Assembly (NCBI GenBank): GCA_026416035.1
Contig: JAOAFY010000001.1
Coordinates: forward strand, 1-34,326
Length of the DNA stretch: 34,326 nt
Origin: Coriobacteriia bacterium
Lineage (GTDB): Bacteria; Actinomycetota; Coriobacteriia; Anaerosomatales; Anaerosomataceae
Direction: 5' to 3'
Part shown: piece by piece, positions 8,101-15,766 of the stretch
How positions within the stretch are numbered: position 1 is the first letter of the stretch
How the letters are laid out: each line of letters starts with the position of its first letter
Position numbers and translations under genes: made by a program
The notes under the pieces: model-generated
What the model saw: only the letters and a program-made list of their open reading frames with translations
Told to the model about the DNA's origin: nothing
Database searches by the model: none

Positions 8101-8717
8101 CGCGGCTCCTCTGGATGCAGGTCGCGCGCCGGCACGCCAGCGAACGTGGCACCGTCGGGCACGTCTTCAAGCACGGCCGCACCTGCTCCCACGACGGCCC
8201 AGGCGCCGATCGACACGCCCGGGATCACCGCCGAGCCGACGCCGAGGAGCGCACCGGGGCCGACCTTCGCGCCACCGCACAGCCGCACGCCAGGCGCGAC
8301 GTGGACGTGATCGCCGATGGCGCAGTCGTGATCCACGCTGCACGAGGTGTTCAGGATCGCGTTCTGCCCGATGCAGGCCTCTGGGTTCACGACGACGCCG
8401 GCGGCAACGAACGTGCCGGAGCCGATGGTGGCGCTCGGCGCGACGGCGGCGCTCGGGTGGATGACCGTGACGGGCGTCAGCCCGCGGCGGCGGGCGGCGT
8501 CGAACGCCTCGGCACGCGCGCGATTGTCGCCGATGGCCGCGATGAACCCGTCGGCTTCGACCTCCTCGAGCGTCGCGACCACAGGGACGCCGAGAACGGT
8601 GCGAGCACCCGCAGGATCGCCTACGGCCGCGAGGACGTCGATTCCGGCCGCCCGCGCGGCGTCGACCACGACCTTCGCGTGCCCTCCGGCCCCGATCACG
8701 ACCAGCCGCATCAGCAT
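8097..8717 (-). CDS. PglD/NeuD-family sugar O/N-acetyltransferase
   Basis: 206 aa in two parts. An N-terminal Rossmann-like sugar-nucleotide domain begins 'LVVIGAGGHAKVVVDAA', the signature of the NeuD/PglD family. It is followed from about residue 85 by left-handed beta-helix hexapeptide repeats ('GSGTFVAAGVVVNPEACIGQN', 'IGDHVHVAPG', 'VGPGALLGVGSAVIPG'). 'NTSCSVDHDCAIGDH' contains the candidate general-base histidine H130. In PglD this enzyme moves acetyl from acetyl-CoA to the C4 amine of UDP-4-amino-4,6-dideoxy-GlcNAc, giving UDP-diacetylbacillosamine. Two ATGs are possible. The one at 8717 has AAGGGA about 5 bases upstream; the one at 8711 would form TGATG with the upstream gene. It is coupled to both neighbours. 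Confidence 0.88.
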   Translation of the reverse strand: MLMRLVVIGAGGHAKVVVDAARAAGIDVLAAVGDPAGARTVLGVPVVATLEEVEADGFIAAIGDNRARAEAFDAARRRGLTPVTVIHPSAAVAPSATIGSGTFVAAGVVVNPEACIGQNAILNTSCSVDHDCAIGDHVHVAPGVRLCGGAKVGPGALLGVGSAVIPGVSIGAWAVVGAGAAVLEDVPDGATFAGVPARDLHPEEPR

Positions 8718-9361
8718 TCCGTCCCTTCAGGCTCACAAGGTGCTTCGCCTTCGAACGGCGTCATTGTCGCACAGCCGTCTGCGCTCACGCCGCCGCCGCG
8801 AAGCACCGCGGCTGCCGTCATCAGCACGATCTTCGCGTCGAGCGCGAGCGAGCGGTTGTCGACGTACCAGACGTCCATGGCGAACCGCTCGGGCCACGGT
8901 ACGGCGTTGCGCCCGTGGACCTGCGCCCAACCCGTCAGGCCGGGGCGGACCTCGTGCCGGCGGGCCTGCTGAGGCGTGTAGCGGCTCATGTACTCGGGCA
9001 GGAGGGGGCGAGGACCGACGAAGCTCATGTCGCCCTTGAGGATGTTCCATAGTTCCGGCAGCTCGTCGAGCGACGTCTTGCGCAAGAAGCGGCCGAACCT
9101 CGTGAGGCGCTCGGCGTCGCTGGCTACGGCCGCCGTGCCGCGCGCATCCGTGGGCCGCATCGTGCGGAACTTGTACAGCGTGAACGTCTTGCCTCCGAGC
9201 CCGGTCCGCTCTTGGGCGAAGATGACGGGCCAGCCCATGGTGACGAGCACGGCTGCTGCGATTGCGATCAGCACCGGCGCGAGCAGCGCGAGCAGCACCG
9301 CCGCGAACGCCACGTCGATTGCTCGCTTCGCGGCCTCATAGCCGATGTGAGAGCGCCTCAC
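8711..9361 (-). CDS. Monotopic phosphoglycosyltransferase (PglC-like sugar transferase)
   Basis: 216 aa, the size of the short single-domain bacterial sugar transferases. The order is 'KRAIDVAFAAVLLALLAP' (re-entrant membrane helix, about 12-40), 'VIFAQERTGLGGKTFTLYKFRTM', the catalytic Asp-Glu dyad D99-E100 in 'TSLDELPELWN', 'GDMSFVGPRPLLPEY' and 'RPGLTGWAQVHGRN'. It transfers a sugar-1-phosphate from the UDP-sugar to undecaprenyl phosphate at the inner membrane face and so starts glycan assembly. With the acetyltransferase, aminotransferase and dehydratase next to it, UDP-diacetylbacillosamine is the likely donor. The GTG start at 9361 has GAGAGG at 7 bases and overlaps the upstream glycosyltransferase by 26 bases. 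The Cys-containing C-terminal tail after about residue 185 is extra. Confidence 0.92.
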   Translation of the reverse strand: MRRSHIGYEAAKRAIDVAFAAVLLALLAPVLIAIAAAVLVTMGWPVIFAQERTGLGGKTFTLYKFRTMRPTDARGTAAVASDAERLTRFGRFLRKTSLDELPELWNILKGDMSFVGPRPLLPEYMSRYTPQQARRHEVRPGLTGWAQVHGRNAVPWPERFAMDVWYVDNRSLALDAKIVLMTAAAVLRGGGVSADGCATMTPFEGEAPCEPEGTEC

Positions 9362-10469
9362 CGTACAACCTCTCGTACTCGTCGATGATCAGGGGCAGCG
9401 CGTACCTGCTGACGGCACGTTCCCGGCCGAGGGTCCCGCGCCTGCGCACCTCGTCGGGATCCGATGCCGCGGCCCGGATCGAGGCCGCAAGGTCGTGCAC
9501 GCCATCCGACGGCGCGATCCATCCTGCTTCTCCGACGGCATCGGCGATCCCGCGGGTCGGGGTGCCGATCACCGGGACGCCGCTCGCCAGCGCTTCGAGA
9601 ACGGATCGCGAGAGCCCTTCGCGTTTCGAGACCAGCACAAGCGCGTCAGCGGCCGCCAGGAGGCGGGGCACGTCGGTGCGGTACCCAAGGAACCTCACGC
9701 GGCTTGCGATGCCAAGGCGCTTGGCGAGGCGCTCAGTTCGCCGAAGCATCGGACCTTCGCCTGCCAGCAGCGCCACCACCGGAAGGTCGGACACCTCGGC
9801 GAGCGCGCGCATCAGCAACGCGTGCCGCTTGTTCGCGGTGAACTCGGCCACCATCAGCAGCACGAAGTCCGTCTTCGACAGTCCGAGGTGCTCGCGCGCG
9901 GTTGCTCGTTCTGAGGCGCTCACCGGGTGGTACTCCTCGATGTCCACGCCTATGCCAGGCACGAGGCGGACGCGTTCTGAAGATATGGTCTTGAACCTCT
10001 GCGCGGCTGCAAGGTCTTCATCGTTGATGACCACCAGCCAATCGGTCCACCGGGCAGCCATGCGCTCCAGCGTGCGGAACGCAGCGTTTGCGAGCGGATT
10101 CTGGCCCTTCAGGAAGTGGAACCCGTGCGCGGTGTAGATGACTGCCGGACGCTGAGGTGCGGGGCGGCGGAGCGCATAGCGGGTCACCAGCGAGGCGACC
10201 GGGGTGTGGACGTGGACGAGGTCGTACCTGCCGCGCTCCACGATGCGGCGGACGTGGCCGGCTGCAGCAAGATTGCGGACGTCGAACGGGTTGCGGGACC
10301 ACGAGACGTGGTACGCGGCGTCGAAGTCTTTGAGCACCTTGGGATCTGCGGGTGCTCCGTTCGCGAGCGCATCGACGCGCCAGCCGTTCGACCTCAAGCG
10401 GCGGGCGAACGGCCGTAGGAAGACCTCCAACGTGATCGGCACGGTCGTGACGAACAGTGCAGATGGCAT
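9336..10469 (-). CDS. GT4-family glycosyltransferase, PglA-like by context
   Basis: 377 aa GT-B enzyme. The N-terminal domain begins '[23 protein letters not shown]'. It contains '[20 protein letters not shown]' and '[13 protein letters not shown]', the acceptor-side motif usual in enzymes acting on undecaprenyl-PP-amino sugars. The donor domain has '[14 protein letters not shown]', '[10 protein letters not shown]' and '[24 protein letters not shown]'. The start at 10469 is chosen because the open frame upstream loses similarity and runs into the leuB promoter region. As first gene of the minus operon, directly before the PglC-like gene, it is placed like pglA of Campylobacter, whose enzyme adds GalNAc to undecaprenyl-PP-diacetylbacillosamine. 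The donor sugar here is unknown. Confidence 0.88.
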   Translation of the reverse strand: MPSALFVTTVPITLEVFLRPFARRLRSNGWRVDALANGAPADPKVLKDFDAAYHVSWSRNPFDVRNLAAAGHVRRIVERGRYDLVHVHTPVASLVTRYALRRPAPQRPAVIYTAHGFHFLKGQNPLANAAFRTLERMAARWTDWLVVINDEDLAAAQRFKTISSERVRLVPGIGVDIEEYHPVSASERATAREHLGLSKTDFVLLMVAEFTANKRHALLMRALAEVSDLPVVALLAGEGPMLRRTERLAKRLGIASRVRFLGYRTDVPRLLAAADALVLVSKREGLSRSVLEALASGVPVIGTPTRGIADAVGEAGWIAPSDGVHDLAASIRAAASDPDEVRRRGTLGRERAVSRYALPLIIDEYERLYGEALSHRL

Positions 10470-10594
10470 GCGCCACCACGCCTCTCGGTTCTGTGGCCTC
10501 AGCAATCGTACCGCAAGCCGCAGCGCGTCGTGACGCCGGCCGAGCAGGCGGTCCCTGGTGTAGACTGTGTGCACCGCGATACGAGGAGGCGTGC
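10470..10594. promoter_or_regulatory. Divergent intergenic region for the pgl-like operon and leuB
   Basis: This 125-base gap separates the minus-strand glycan operon from leuB and must hold both promoters. For leuB, TAGACT at 10561-10566 is a possible -10, with no convincing -35. AGGAGG at 10584-10589 lies 5 bases before the GTG at 10595. For the minus strand, a TACGAT-like -10 can be read with only a poor -35. No palindrome strong enough to call an operator was seen. Confidence 0.35.
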
Positions 10595-11701
10595 GTGACC
10601 ACCTACCGCATCTGCATGCTGCCCGGCGACGGCATCGGCCCGGAGATCGCCGCGGAGGCCGTCAAGGTGCTCGAAGCGATAGGGTCCCGCTTCGGCGTCA
10701 GCTTCGAAGTCACCGAGGCGCTGCTCGGCGGCGCCGCCATCGACGCGACCGGCACGGCGCTTCCAGACGAGACGCTCGTGGCAGCGAAAGCAGCCGACGC
10801 CGTGCTGCTCGCCGCCATCGGCGGCCCCAAGTGGGACACCACCGATCCCGAGAAGCCACGGCCCGAGCAGGGGCTGCTCGGCATCCGCAAGGCGCTCGGC
10901 CTGTATGCGAACCTGCGTCCGGTGCGCGTCTTCGACGCACTGAAAGGCGCGAGCACGCTCAAACCGGAAGCGCTCGAAGGCGTCGACATGCTCATCGTCC
11001 GGGAGCTCACCGGCGGGCTGTACTTCGGTCCGCGCGCGCGCGAGCGCGACGTCGAGGGTGCGGGCGCCCAAGGCGCGCTGGGCATGCGCGCGTACGACAC
11101 CTGTGTGTATGCGGAGTTCGAGATCGAGCGCATCGCGCGGGTCGCGTTCGAGGCGGCCCGCACGCGGCGCGGCCGCGTCCACTCGGTCGACAAGGCGAAC
11201 GTGCTCGAGTCGAGCCGCCTGTGGCGTGAGGTGGTCCACCGCGTGCACGAAGCCGAGTATCCCGACGTGGAGCTTGTCGACCAGCTCGTCGACAACACCG
11301 CGATGCAGCTCATCCGGTACCCGGCGCAGTTCGACGTCGTGCTCACCGAGAACATGTTCGGCGACATCCTCTCGGACGAGGCCTCGATGCTCACCGGCTC
11401 GCTCGGCATGCTGGCGAGCGCCTCTCTAGGCGACGGGGCCGCGCTGTACGAGCCGAGCCACGGCATCGCGCCGGACATCGCCGGCCAAGGGGTGGCGAAT
11501 CCGCTCGCGATGCTGCTCTCGGTCGAGCTCATGCTGCGCCACTCGTTCGGCATGCACGAGGCGGCCGACGCGCTCGCCGCGGCCATCGAAGGCGTGCTCG
11601 CCGACGGCTGGCGCACCCGCGACATCGCGGATGCGACGACGTTACCGCAGCGCACCGTAGGAACGGCGGCCATGGGCGATCTGGTGGCGGAGCGCATCTG
11701 A
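10595..11701 (+). CDS. leuB: 3-isopropylmalate dehydrogenase
   Basis: 368 aa, full length for LeuB. It oxidises and decarboxylates 3-isopropylmalate to 2-oxoisocaproate with NAD in leucine synthesis. In bacteria using citramalate synthase it also handles the corresponding methylmalate step towards 2-oxobutyrate. Motifs: '[18 protein letters not shown]' at the N-terminus, 'GGPKWD', '[11 protein letters not shown]', '[13 protein letters not shown]', '[15 protein letters not shown]' with the catalytic lysine, 'VDNTAMQLI', '[16 protein letters not shown]', and '[21 protein letters not shown]' at the nucleotide site. The GTG start is set by AGGAGG at 5 bases. Its stop shares a base with the next ATG (TGATG), so an unrelated TPR gene is coupled to it. 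cimA and ilvE lie about 3-4 kb downstream. Confidence 0.97.
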   Translation: MTTYRICMLPGDGIGPEIAAEAVKVLEAIGSRFGVSFEVTEALLGGAAIDATGTALPDETLVAAKAADAVLLAAIGGPKWDTTDPEKPRPEQGLLGIRKALGLYANLRPVRVFDALKGASTLKPEALEGVDMLIVRELTGGLYFGPRARERDVEGAGAQGALGMRAYDTCVYAEFEIERIARVAFEAARTRRGRVHSVDKANVLESSRLWREVVHRVHEAEYPDVELVDQLVDNTAMQLIRYPAQFDVVLTENMFGDILSDEASMLTGSLGMLASASLGDGAALYEPSHGIAPDIAGQGVANPLAMLLSVELMLRHSFGMHEAADALAAAIEGVLADGWRTRDIADATTLPQRTVGTAAMGDLVAERI

Positions 11702-12399
11702 TGCGCAGCCCGCGTGCGGATCGGCGAAGCGTCGGACGGCTCGGCCTGGTGCTTGCGGTCGTGCTGATCGTCGACCTGGCAATCGCGGCATACCTGGTGT
11801 ACCGGTCGCAGGCCCGTCCCGTGCCCCGCACCGAGGTCGAGCGCCGGCTTCTCGCTGCGCAGGAAGCGCTGAAGTCGGGGCGCGGCGACGACGACGATTG
11901 GGCCGCGTACGCTCTGGCGCTCGCGGACGCTGGTTCGATGCGGGAGGCGCTTCGGGCCGTCGACGAAGGGCTCTCTGCCTATGAGGACTCCCCAGCCCTG
12001 CTGCTTGCCTACGGGCGCATCCTCGCTCGGCAGGGCAGGGATGACGACGCGATCGCCGCGTTCCGCAGGCTCGAAGCGGCGGTGCAGGACAGGAGGGCCG
12101 ACGCGCTCGCCAAGACTGGAGCGGAATCGAAGGCGTACGCCGCTGAGCTGACTGAGGCGAGCATCGAAGCGGCTCGTCTGGAACTCCAGGCGCGTTCCTG
12201 GGAGGAGGCCATCCGCTGGCTCGATATCGCGCTGAAGGAGAGTCCCGGGATGGCTGATGCGCTCGTCAAGCGGGCAGAGGCGTATGCGGCGCTGGGAGAC
12301 GCAGACGCTGCGAGGCGAGATGCGGAAGCGGCTCTCAGGTTCGTGCCCGGATTCGCGCCGGCCCTCGACCTGTTGAGGTCGCTGGAGGCGACACGATGA
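11701..12399 (+). CDS. Membrane-anchored TPR-repeat protein
   Basis: 232 aa. A basic N-terminus is followed by one hydrophobic helix (about 14-36, 'LGLVLAVVLIVDLAIAAYLVY'). The rest is helical with tetratricopeptide-like repeats, such as 'WAAYALALADAGSMREALRAVDEGL', 'LLLAYGRILARQGRDDDAIAAFRRL' and 'ADALVKRAEAYAALGDADAARRDAEAAL'. The repeat part probably lies outside the membrane as a protein-binding scaffold. It overlaps leuB by one base and the next gene by four (ATGA), so all three are translated together. Single-helix TPR proteins near c-type cytochromes often help in cytochrome maturation or complex assembly, but no specific CcmH/NrfG signature is visible. Function unassigned. Confidence 0.8.
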   Translation: MRSPRADRRSVGRLGLVLAVVLIVDLAIAAYLVYRSQARPVPRTEVERRLLAAQEALKSGRGDDDDWAAYALALADAGSMREALRAVDEGLSAYEDSPALLLAYGRILARQGRDDDAIAAFRRLEAAVQDRRADALAKTGAESKAYAAELTEASIEAARLELQARSWEEAIRWLDIALKESPGMADALVKRAEAYAALGDADAARRDAEAALRFVPGFAPALDLLRSLEATR

Positions 12400-13592
12400 G
12401 CGAGCAGGCGCGTACGGAGCAGGAGCTCGCGCGGTATCGCCGCGCGCTTGCCGCACTGACGGTCGTCGCGCTGGCGGTGCTCGTCGCGCTCGTGGTGCTG
12501 CTGATCCGGATGTGGCAGCCAAAGGGCCTGGACGTCCGCGCCACGAGGAGCGGCGGTCTGCGCTGGGTCCGTTCGATCTACGGATATGGCCCGTCGCGTG
12601 CCGAGCAACTGCAGTCGCCGACCGACGTGGCCGTCGGGCCCGACGGGACTGTGTGGGTGACCGATCCGGGGCGCGGCCGCGTGCTGGGCTTCTCGCGCAG
12701 CGGGGCGCTGCGGCGCATCATCGGCTCGGTACCGGCGACGGGGCACGCGCGCGTGCTCGTCAGGCCTGAAGGGGTGGGGGCTGCGGCGGACGGTTCCGTG
12801 TACGTCGCGGACTACGGCCGGGGGATCGTCCTTCGGTTCGACCGTTCGAACCGCGTGACCGGCGAATGGCGGGTTCCTGCACCGATGGACGTCGCCTTTC
12901 ACGAGGGCCGCATCGCCGTGTCCTCGTTGTACGGCGTGGCGATCATAGAGCGGGACGGATCCGTGAAGACGTGGGGCAAGCGAGGACGTGGGGCGTACGA
13001 CTTCGATGTCGCGCATGGCATCGCGTTCGGTCCCGACGGTTCGGTCTTCGTGGCCGACACGCAGAACGGTCGCGTGAAGGCGTACGCGGCGGACGGCACG
13101 CTGCGGTGGATCGCCACGGGTGTGGGCTCGAAGGCGGCCACCGCATCGGCAGTCGCGACTGTGGCCGCGGGCTCGTTCGAGATCGCGAGCGGCATGGCGG
13201 TAGATGCTTCGGGCCGCGTCATGTTCTGCGACCCGTTCGAATCTGTGCTCGTGGTGCTGGACGGGAGGACTGGGCGTGAGCTGGCCAAGCACGGCGAGCT
13301 GGGCGCTAGGGACGGCGAGCTCCAGTACCCGAGCGGCATCGCGTACGACGCGGGACAGGACCGTGTCGTTGTTGCGGACACGCGCAACGGCCGCGTGCAG
13401 GTGTTCGAGGTCCCTGGAAGCGCGCCAGCGCCTCGTGCGTTGGCGCGGCGGTCGATGCGCTTTGCGCCTCTTCTCGCGGTCCTGGCCGCGTTCATGGTGT
13501 TCGTTCTGTGGGCTTGGCGCAGGCGCCACAGGGGTGCGTCGAGCGACATGCAAGGCGCTGCTGAGGATATCCGAAATGAAGATTCGTGTTGA
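12396..13592 (+). CDS. NHL-repeat beta-propeller membrane protein
   Basis: 398 aa with an N-terminal membrane helix (about 17-38), an extracytoplasmic domain of NHL repeats, and a second helix near the C-terminus (about 356-374) followed by a basic tail. Blades read as 'PTDVAVGPDGTVWVTDPGRG', 'PEGVGAAADGSVYVADYGRG', 'AHGIAFGPDGSVFVADTQNG', 'ASGMAVDASGRVMFCDP' and 'PSGIAYDAGQDRVVVADTRN', suggesting a six-bladed propeller. Such propellers bind partners or ligands. Next to a multihaem cytochrome, a role as its partner or assembly factor is plausible but inferred. It is coupled to the TPR gene by ATGA. The promoter of the cytochrome gene begins inside its last codons. Confidence 0.83.
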   Translation: MSEQARTEQELARYRRALAALTVVALAVLVALVVLLIRMWQPKGLDVRATRSGGLRWVRSIYGYGPSRAEQLQSPTDVAVGPDGTVWVTDPGRGRVLGFSRSGALRRIIGSVPATGHARVLVRPEGVGAAADGSVYVADYGRGIVLRFDRSNRVTGEWRVPAPMDVAFHEGRIAVSSLYGVAIIERDGSVKTWGKRGRGAYDFDVAHGIAFGPDGSVFVADTQNGRVKAYAADGTLRWIATGVGSKAATASAVATVAAGSFEIASGMAVDASGRVMFCDPFESVLVVLDGRTGRELAKHGELGARDGELQYPSGIAYDAGQDRVVVADTRNGRVQVFEVPGSAPAPRALARRSMRFAPLLAVLAAFMVFVLWAWRRRHRGASSDMQGAAEDIRNEDSC

Positions 13593-13616
13593 CGCATGAA
13601 TCCGAGCAAATACAAT
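13589..13616 (+). promoter_or_regulatory. Strong sigma-70-type promoter for the cytochrome gene
   Basis: TTGACG (13589-13594) and TACAAT (13611-13616) have a 16-base spacer. Each hexamer differs from consensus at one position. The -35 overlaps the TGA stop of the NHL gene. Transcription should begin near 13623, about 30 bases before the ATG at 13653, so the cytochrome can be expressed independently of leuB. Confidence 0.72.
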
Positions 13617-13652
13617 GCGTGGTGAGGCGTCGCTGTTGTGGGGGTGCATGAG

Positions 13653-14726
13653 ATGGGGCGTTGGAAGGTCGTACGAGTCCTGGCGGCTTTCGTTGTCGGC
13701 GTCGGCTTCGTCTGGGCAGCAACGGCGTACGCATCCCCTGACACCTACATCGAGTGGACCGCCCAAGGCGCGAACGCCGGCACGGCCGACACGCCCCACC
13801 TGGACTACCGCACCACCACGCGCAAGTGCGCCGTGTGCCACGCCGTCCACTTCGCCGGGTGGTACCAGACCGACGACGGCACGCCAGACGGCAGCATGAC
13901 CACCGGCGTGGCGGTGCCCGGCTCGCCCTCGGAGCTGCTGCTGCGCGGCTCGGTCGCCGACTCGTGCACCTACTGCCACATCGAGACGGCGATCGGCGGG
14001 ATCGTCCTGTACGGCGGTGACAAGGACCTGTACCTGAACGAGGACGACCACGGGCACCAGGCCGCAGGCGGCGCCACCTGCACGCGCTGCCACGCCGTGC
14101 ACGGAAGCGGCGTGTTCAAGTTCGCAGGCGGGACCTTCTCGTATTTCGGCTTCCGCGTCGAGAAGAGCCTGAAGGCCTCCGCCATCAGGAGCGACGTCGC
14201 CTCAGACTTCGCCGGCGGGGACGTGCAGCGGCTCATCGAGGCCACCGCCACGCTCACCACCCCGAACGGAGACCGGTGGGAGCAAGGGCCCTACGTCGTG
14301 ATCGCCTTCTGCACCCAGTGCCACCCCATGTGGGCGATGAACTCGGAGGACACCGTGGTGTCGGTGGAGGGCAGCACGACGACCTTCCTCAAGACGCATC
14401 CCATCAGGAGCAGAGAGAACGAGGTCTACGGCTCACCCCCGTACCCCTTCTCTGCGCAGGGAGCATCATCTGGAGTCACACAAGTTGCTGGATATGAGGT
14501 GGGCGACTGCGTGTGGTGGTGCCACACCTTCAACAGCTCCATGGCGGACCTCGGTCCCGGCGTGCACCTCGACAACTTCCCCCACTACAACTCCCGTTCG
14601 AAGAAGTTCGTCTACGCCGACACCTACGACGTTCCCGATCCCTCGGTGGACGGCATGTGCCTGCAGAGCGGATGCCACCGCTGGAGCGATGGCAGCGCTA
14701 CCCGCGGCGTGGGCATCGACTTCTGA
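13653..14726 (+). CDS. Secreted six-haem c-type cytochrome
   Basis: 357 aa from the ATG at 13653; an in-frame GTG at 13638 would add five residues. The signal peptide has a basic start (MGRWKVVR), a hydrophobic core 'VLAAFVVGVGFVW' and an A-Y-A cleavage site. Six haem-binding sites follow: four CxxCH (C59, C105, C143, C220), one CX3CH (C286-C290-H291) and one CX4CH (C336-C341-H342). At least eight further histidines (H49, H66, H133, H135, H150, H249, H305, H311) could serve as distal ligands. In two sites the pattern CxxCHxxH recurs, as in closely stacked haem pairs. There is no C-terminal anchor, so it is soluble or outer-surface. The role is electron transfer; the partner is unknown. No nitrite or sulfite reductase signature is seen. 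Confidence 0.9.
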   Translation: MGRWKVVRVLAAFVVGVGFVWAATAYASPDTYIEWTAQGANAGTADTPHLDYRTTTRKCAVCHAVHFAGWYQTDDGTPDGSMTTGVAVPGSPSELLLRGSVADSCTYCHIETAIGGIVLYGGDKDLYLNEDDHGHQAAGGATCTRCHAVHGSGVFKFAGGTFSYFGFRVEKSLKASAIRSDVASDFAGGDVQRLIEATATLTTPNGDRWEQGPYVVIAFCTQCHPMWAMNSEDTVVSVEGSTTTFLKTHPIRSRENEVYGSPPYPFSAQGASSGVTQVAGYEVGDCVWWCHTFNSSMADLGPGVHLDNFPHYNSRSKKFVYADTYDVPDPSVDGMCLQSGCHRWSDGSATRGVGIDF

Positions 14727-14751
14727 CTCTGCTCGACGGCCTCTCGTCTGA

Positions 14752-14780
14752 CGCGATCGCCTCTCTATCAGAGGTTCGCG
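14752..14780 (+). terminator. Candidate hairpin after the cytochrome gene
   Basis: CGCGA (14752-14756) pairs with TCGCG (14776-14780), and inside it CCTCT (14760-14764) pairs with AGAGG (14770-14774) around the loop CTATC. A small internal bulge lies between the two stems. No T-tract follows, so it could equally be a structure of the ilvE upstream region. Confidence 0.35.
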
Positions 14781-14803
14781 TGTGGCCTGATACGCGCTAC
14801 TAT
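14775..14803 (+). promoter_or_regulatory. Possible ilvE promoter
   Basis: TACTAT (14798-14803) is a good -10. The best-placed -35, TTCGCG (14775-14780), at a 17-base spacing, is poor. The predicted start would be about 40 bases before the ilvE ATG. No leader peptide rich in branched-chain codons and no T-box-like structure was seen. Confidence 0.35.
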
Positions 14804-14848
14804 TACCATTCACACCGCTGTATGCCGGCGAGTCGGAAGGGGAGCGCG

Positions 14849-15766
14849 ATGGCCAGCCTGCCGAGGGTCGACTTCATCTGGATGGACGGCGAGCTCGTCG
14901 AGTGGGAGAAGGCCACGGTACACGTGCTCACGCACGCGCTCCACTACGGCTCAGGGGTCTTCGAAGGCATCCGCTGCTACGCAACCGCCGACGGCCCGGC
15001 AGTCTTCCGTCTCCGCGATCACATGGAGCGGTTCGAGCGCTCCGCGAAGATGCTCATGATGGACCTTGGCATGAGCGTCGACGAGCTGTGCGACGCCGTG
15101 AAGGAGACCGTACGCGCGAACAACCTGCCCGAGTGCTACATCAGACCGCTCGCGTTCCGTGGGTACGGTGTCATGGGGCTCGACCCGATTCCGGCGCCGG
15201 TGCAGATCGCCATAGCTGCGTGGCCGTGGGAGACCTACATGGGCGAAGAAGCGCTCACCCGCGGAGTGGACGTGGGAATCTCCTCGTGGCGCCAACGCGG
15301 AATCAACTCCCTTCCGCCAGCGATCAAGGCCACCGGGAACTACCTCAACTCGTCGCTCGCTCGGGTGGAGGCCAATCGGCACGGGTACAACGAGGCGATC
15401 CTCCTGAACGAGGAGGGCAAGGTGTGCGAGGGCACCGGCGAGAACATCTTCGTGGTCCGTGACGGCGTCATATCCACGCCGCCGGTGTCTGACGGCATCC
15501 TGGAGGGCATCACCCGCGACTCGATCATGGTCATCGCAGACGACCTCGGCTATCCGGTGATCGAGGAGTCCCTCGTCCGGACGGATCTGTATGCGGCCGA
15601 CGAGGTCTTCATGACGGGCACGGCCGCGGAGGTCGTGCCGGTGCGCTCGGTCGACGGGCGCGTCATCGGAGACGCCGGCCCGGTCACGCTCGAGCTGCAA
15701 AGGACGTTCTTCCGCGTGGTGCGAGGCGAGGAGCCCGCGTACGAGGAGTGGCTGGAGCGCGTCTAG
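14849..15766 (+). CDS. ilvE: Branched-chain amino acid aminotransferase
   Basis: 305 aa, the usual IlvE length. It transfers the amino group from glutamate to the 2-oxo acids of leucine, isoleucine and valine, in the cytoplasm, with PLP. Visible: 'LHYGSGVFEGIRCY', 'FRLRDHMERFERSAKML', 'YIRPLAFRGYGVMGL', the PLP lysine K160 in 'SLPPAIKATGNYLNSSLA', 'NEAILLNEEGKVCEGTGENIFVV' and 'VFMTGTAAEVVPVRSVDGR'. The ATG at 14849 has AAGGGG (14837-14842) at 6 bases. An in-frame ATG at 14822 lacks a good site. The TAG stop shares its G with the GTG start of cimA, so the two are translated together, which ties this enzyme to isoleucine synthesis. Fold-type IV PLP enzyme, assignment firm. Confidence 0.96.
   Translation: MASLPRVDFIWMDGELVEWEKATVHVLTHALHYGSGVFEGIRCYATADGPAVFRLRDHMERFERSAKMLMMDLGMSVDELCDAVKETVRANNLPECYIRPLAFRGYGVMGLDPIPAPVQIAIAAWPWETYMGEEALTRGVDVGISSWRQRGINSLPPAIKATGNYLNSSLARVEANRHGYNEAILLNEEGKVCEGTGENIFVVRDGVISTPPVSDGILEGITRDSIMVIADDLGYPVIEESLVRTDLYAADEVFMTGTAAEVVPVRSVDGRVIGDAGPVTLELQRTFFRVVRGEEPAYEEWLERV

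Noticed and set aside
10470-10574. Longer N-terminus for the minus-strand GT4 gene (start at 10574)
   Set aside because: The extra 35 residues do not fit the family and would overlap the leuB -10 region. '[11 protein letters not shown]' at 10469 is the usual beginning.
12009-14102. A 697-codon minus-strand open frame across the TPR, NHL and cytochrome genes
   Set aside because: It crosses three real genes and a promoter, and its translation shows no motif or membrane pattern.
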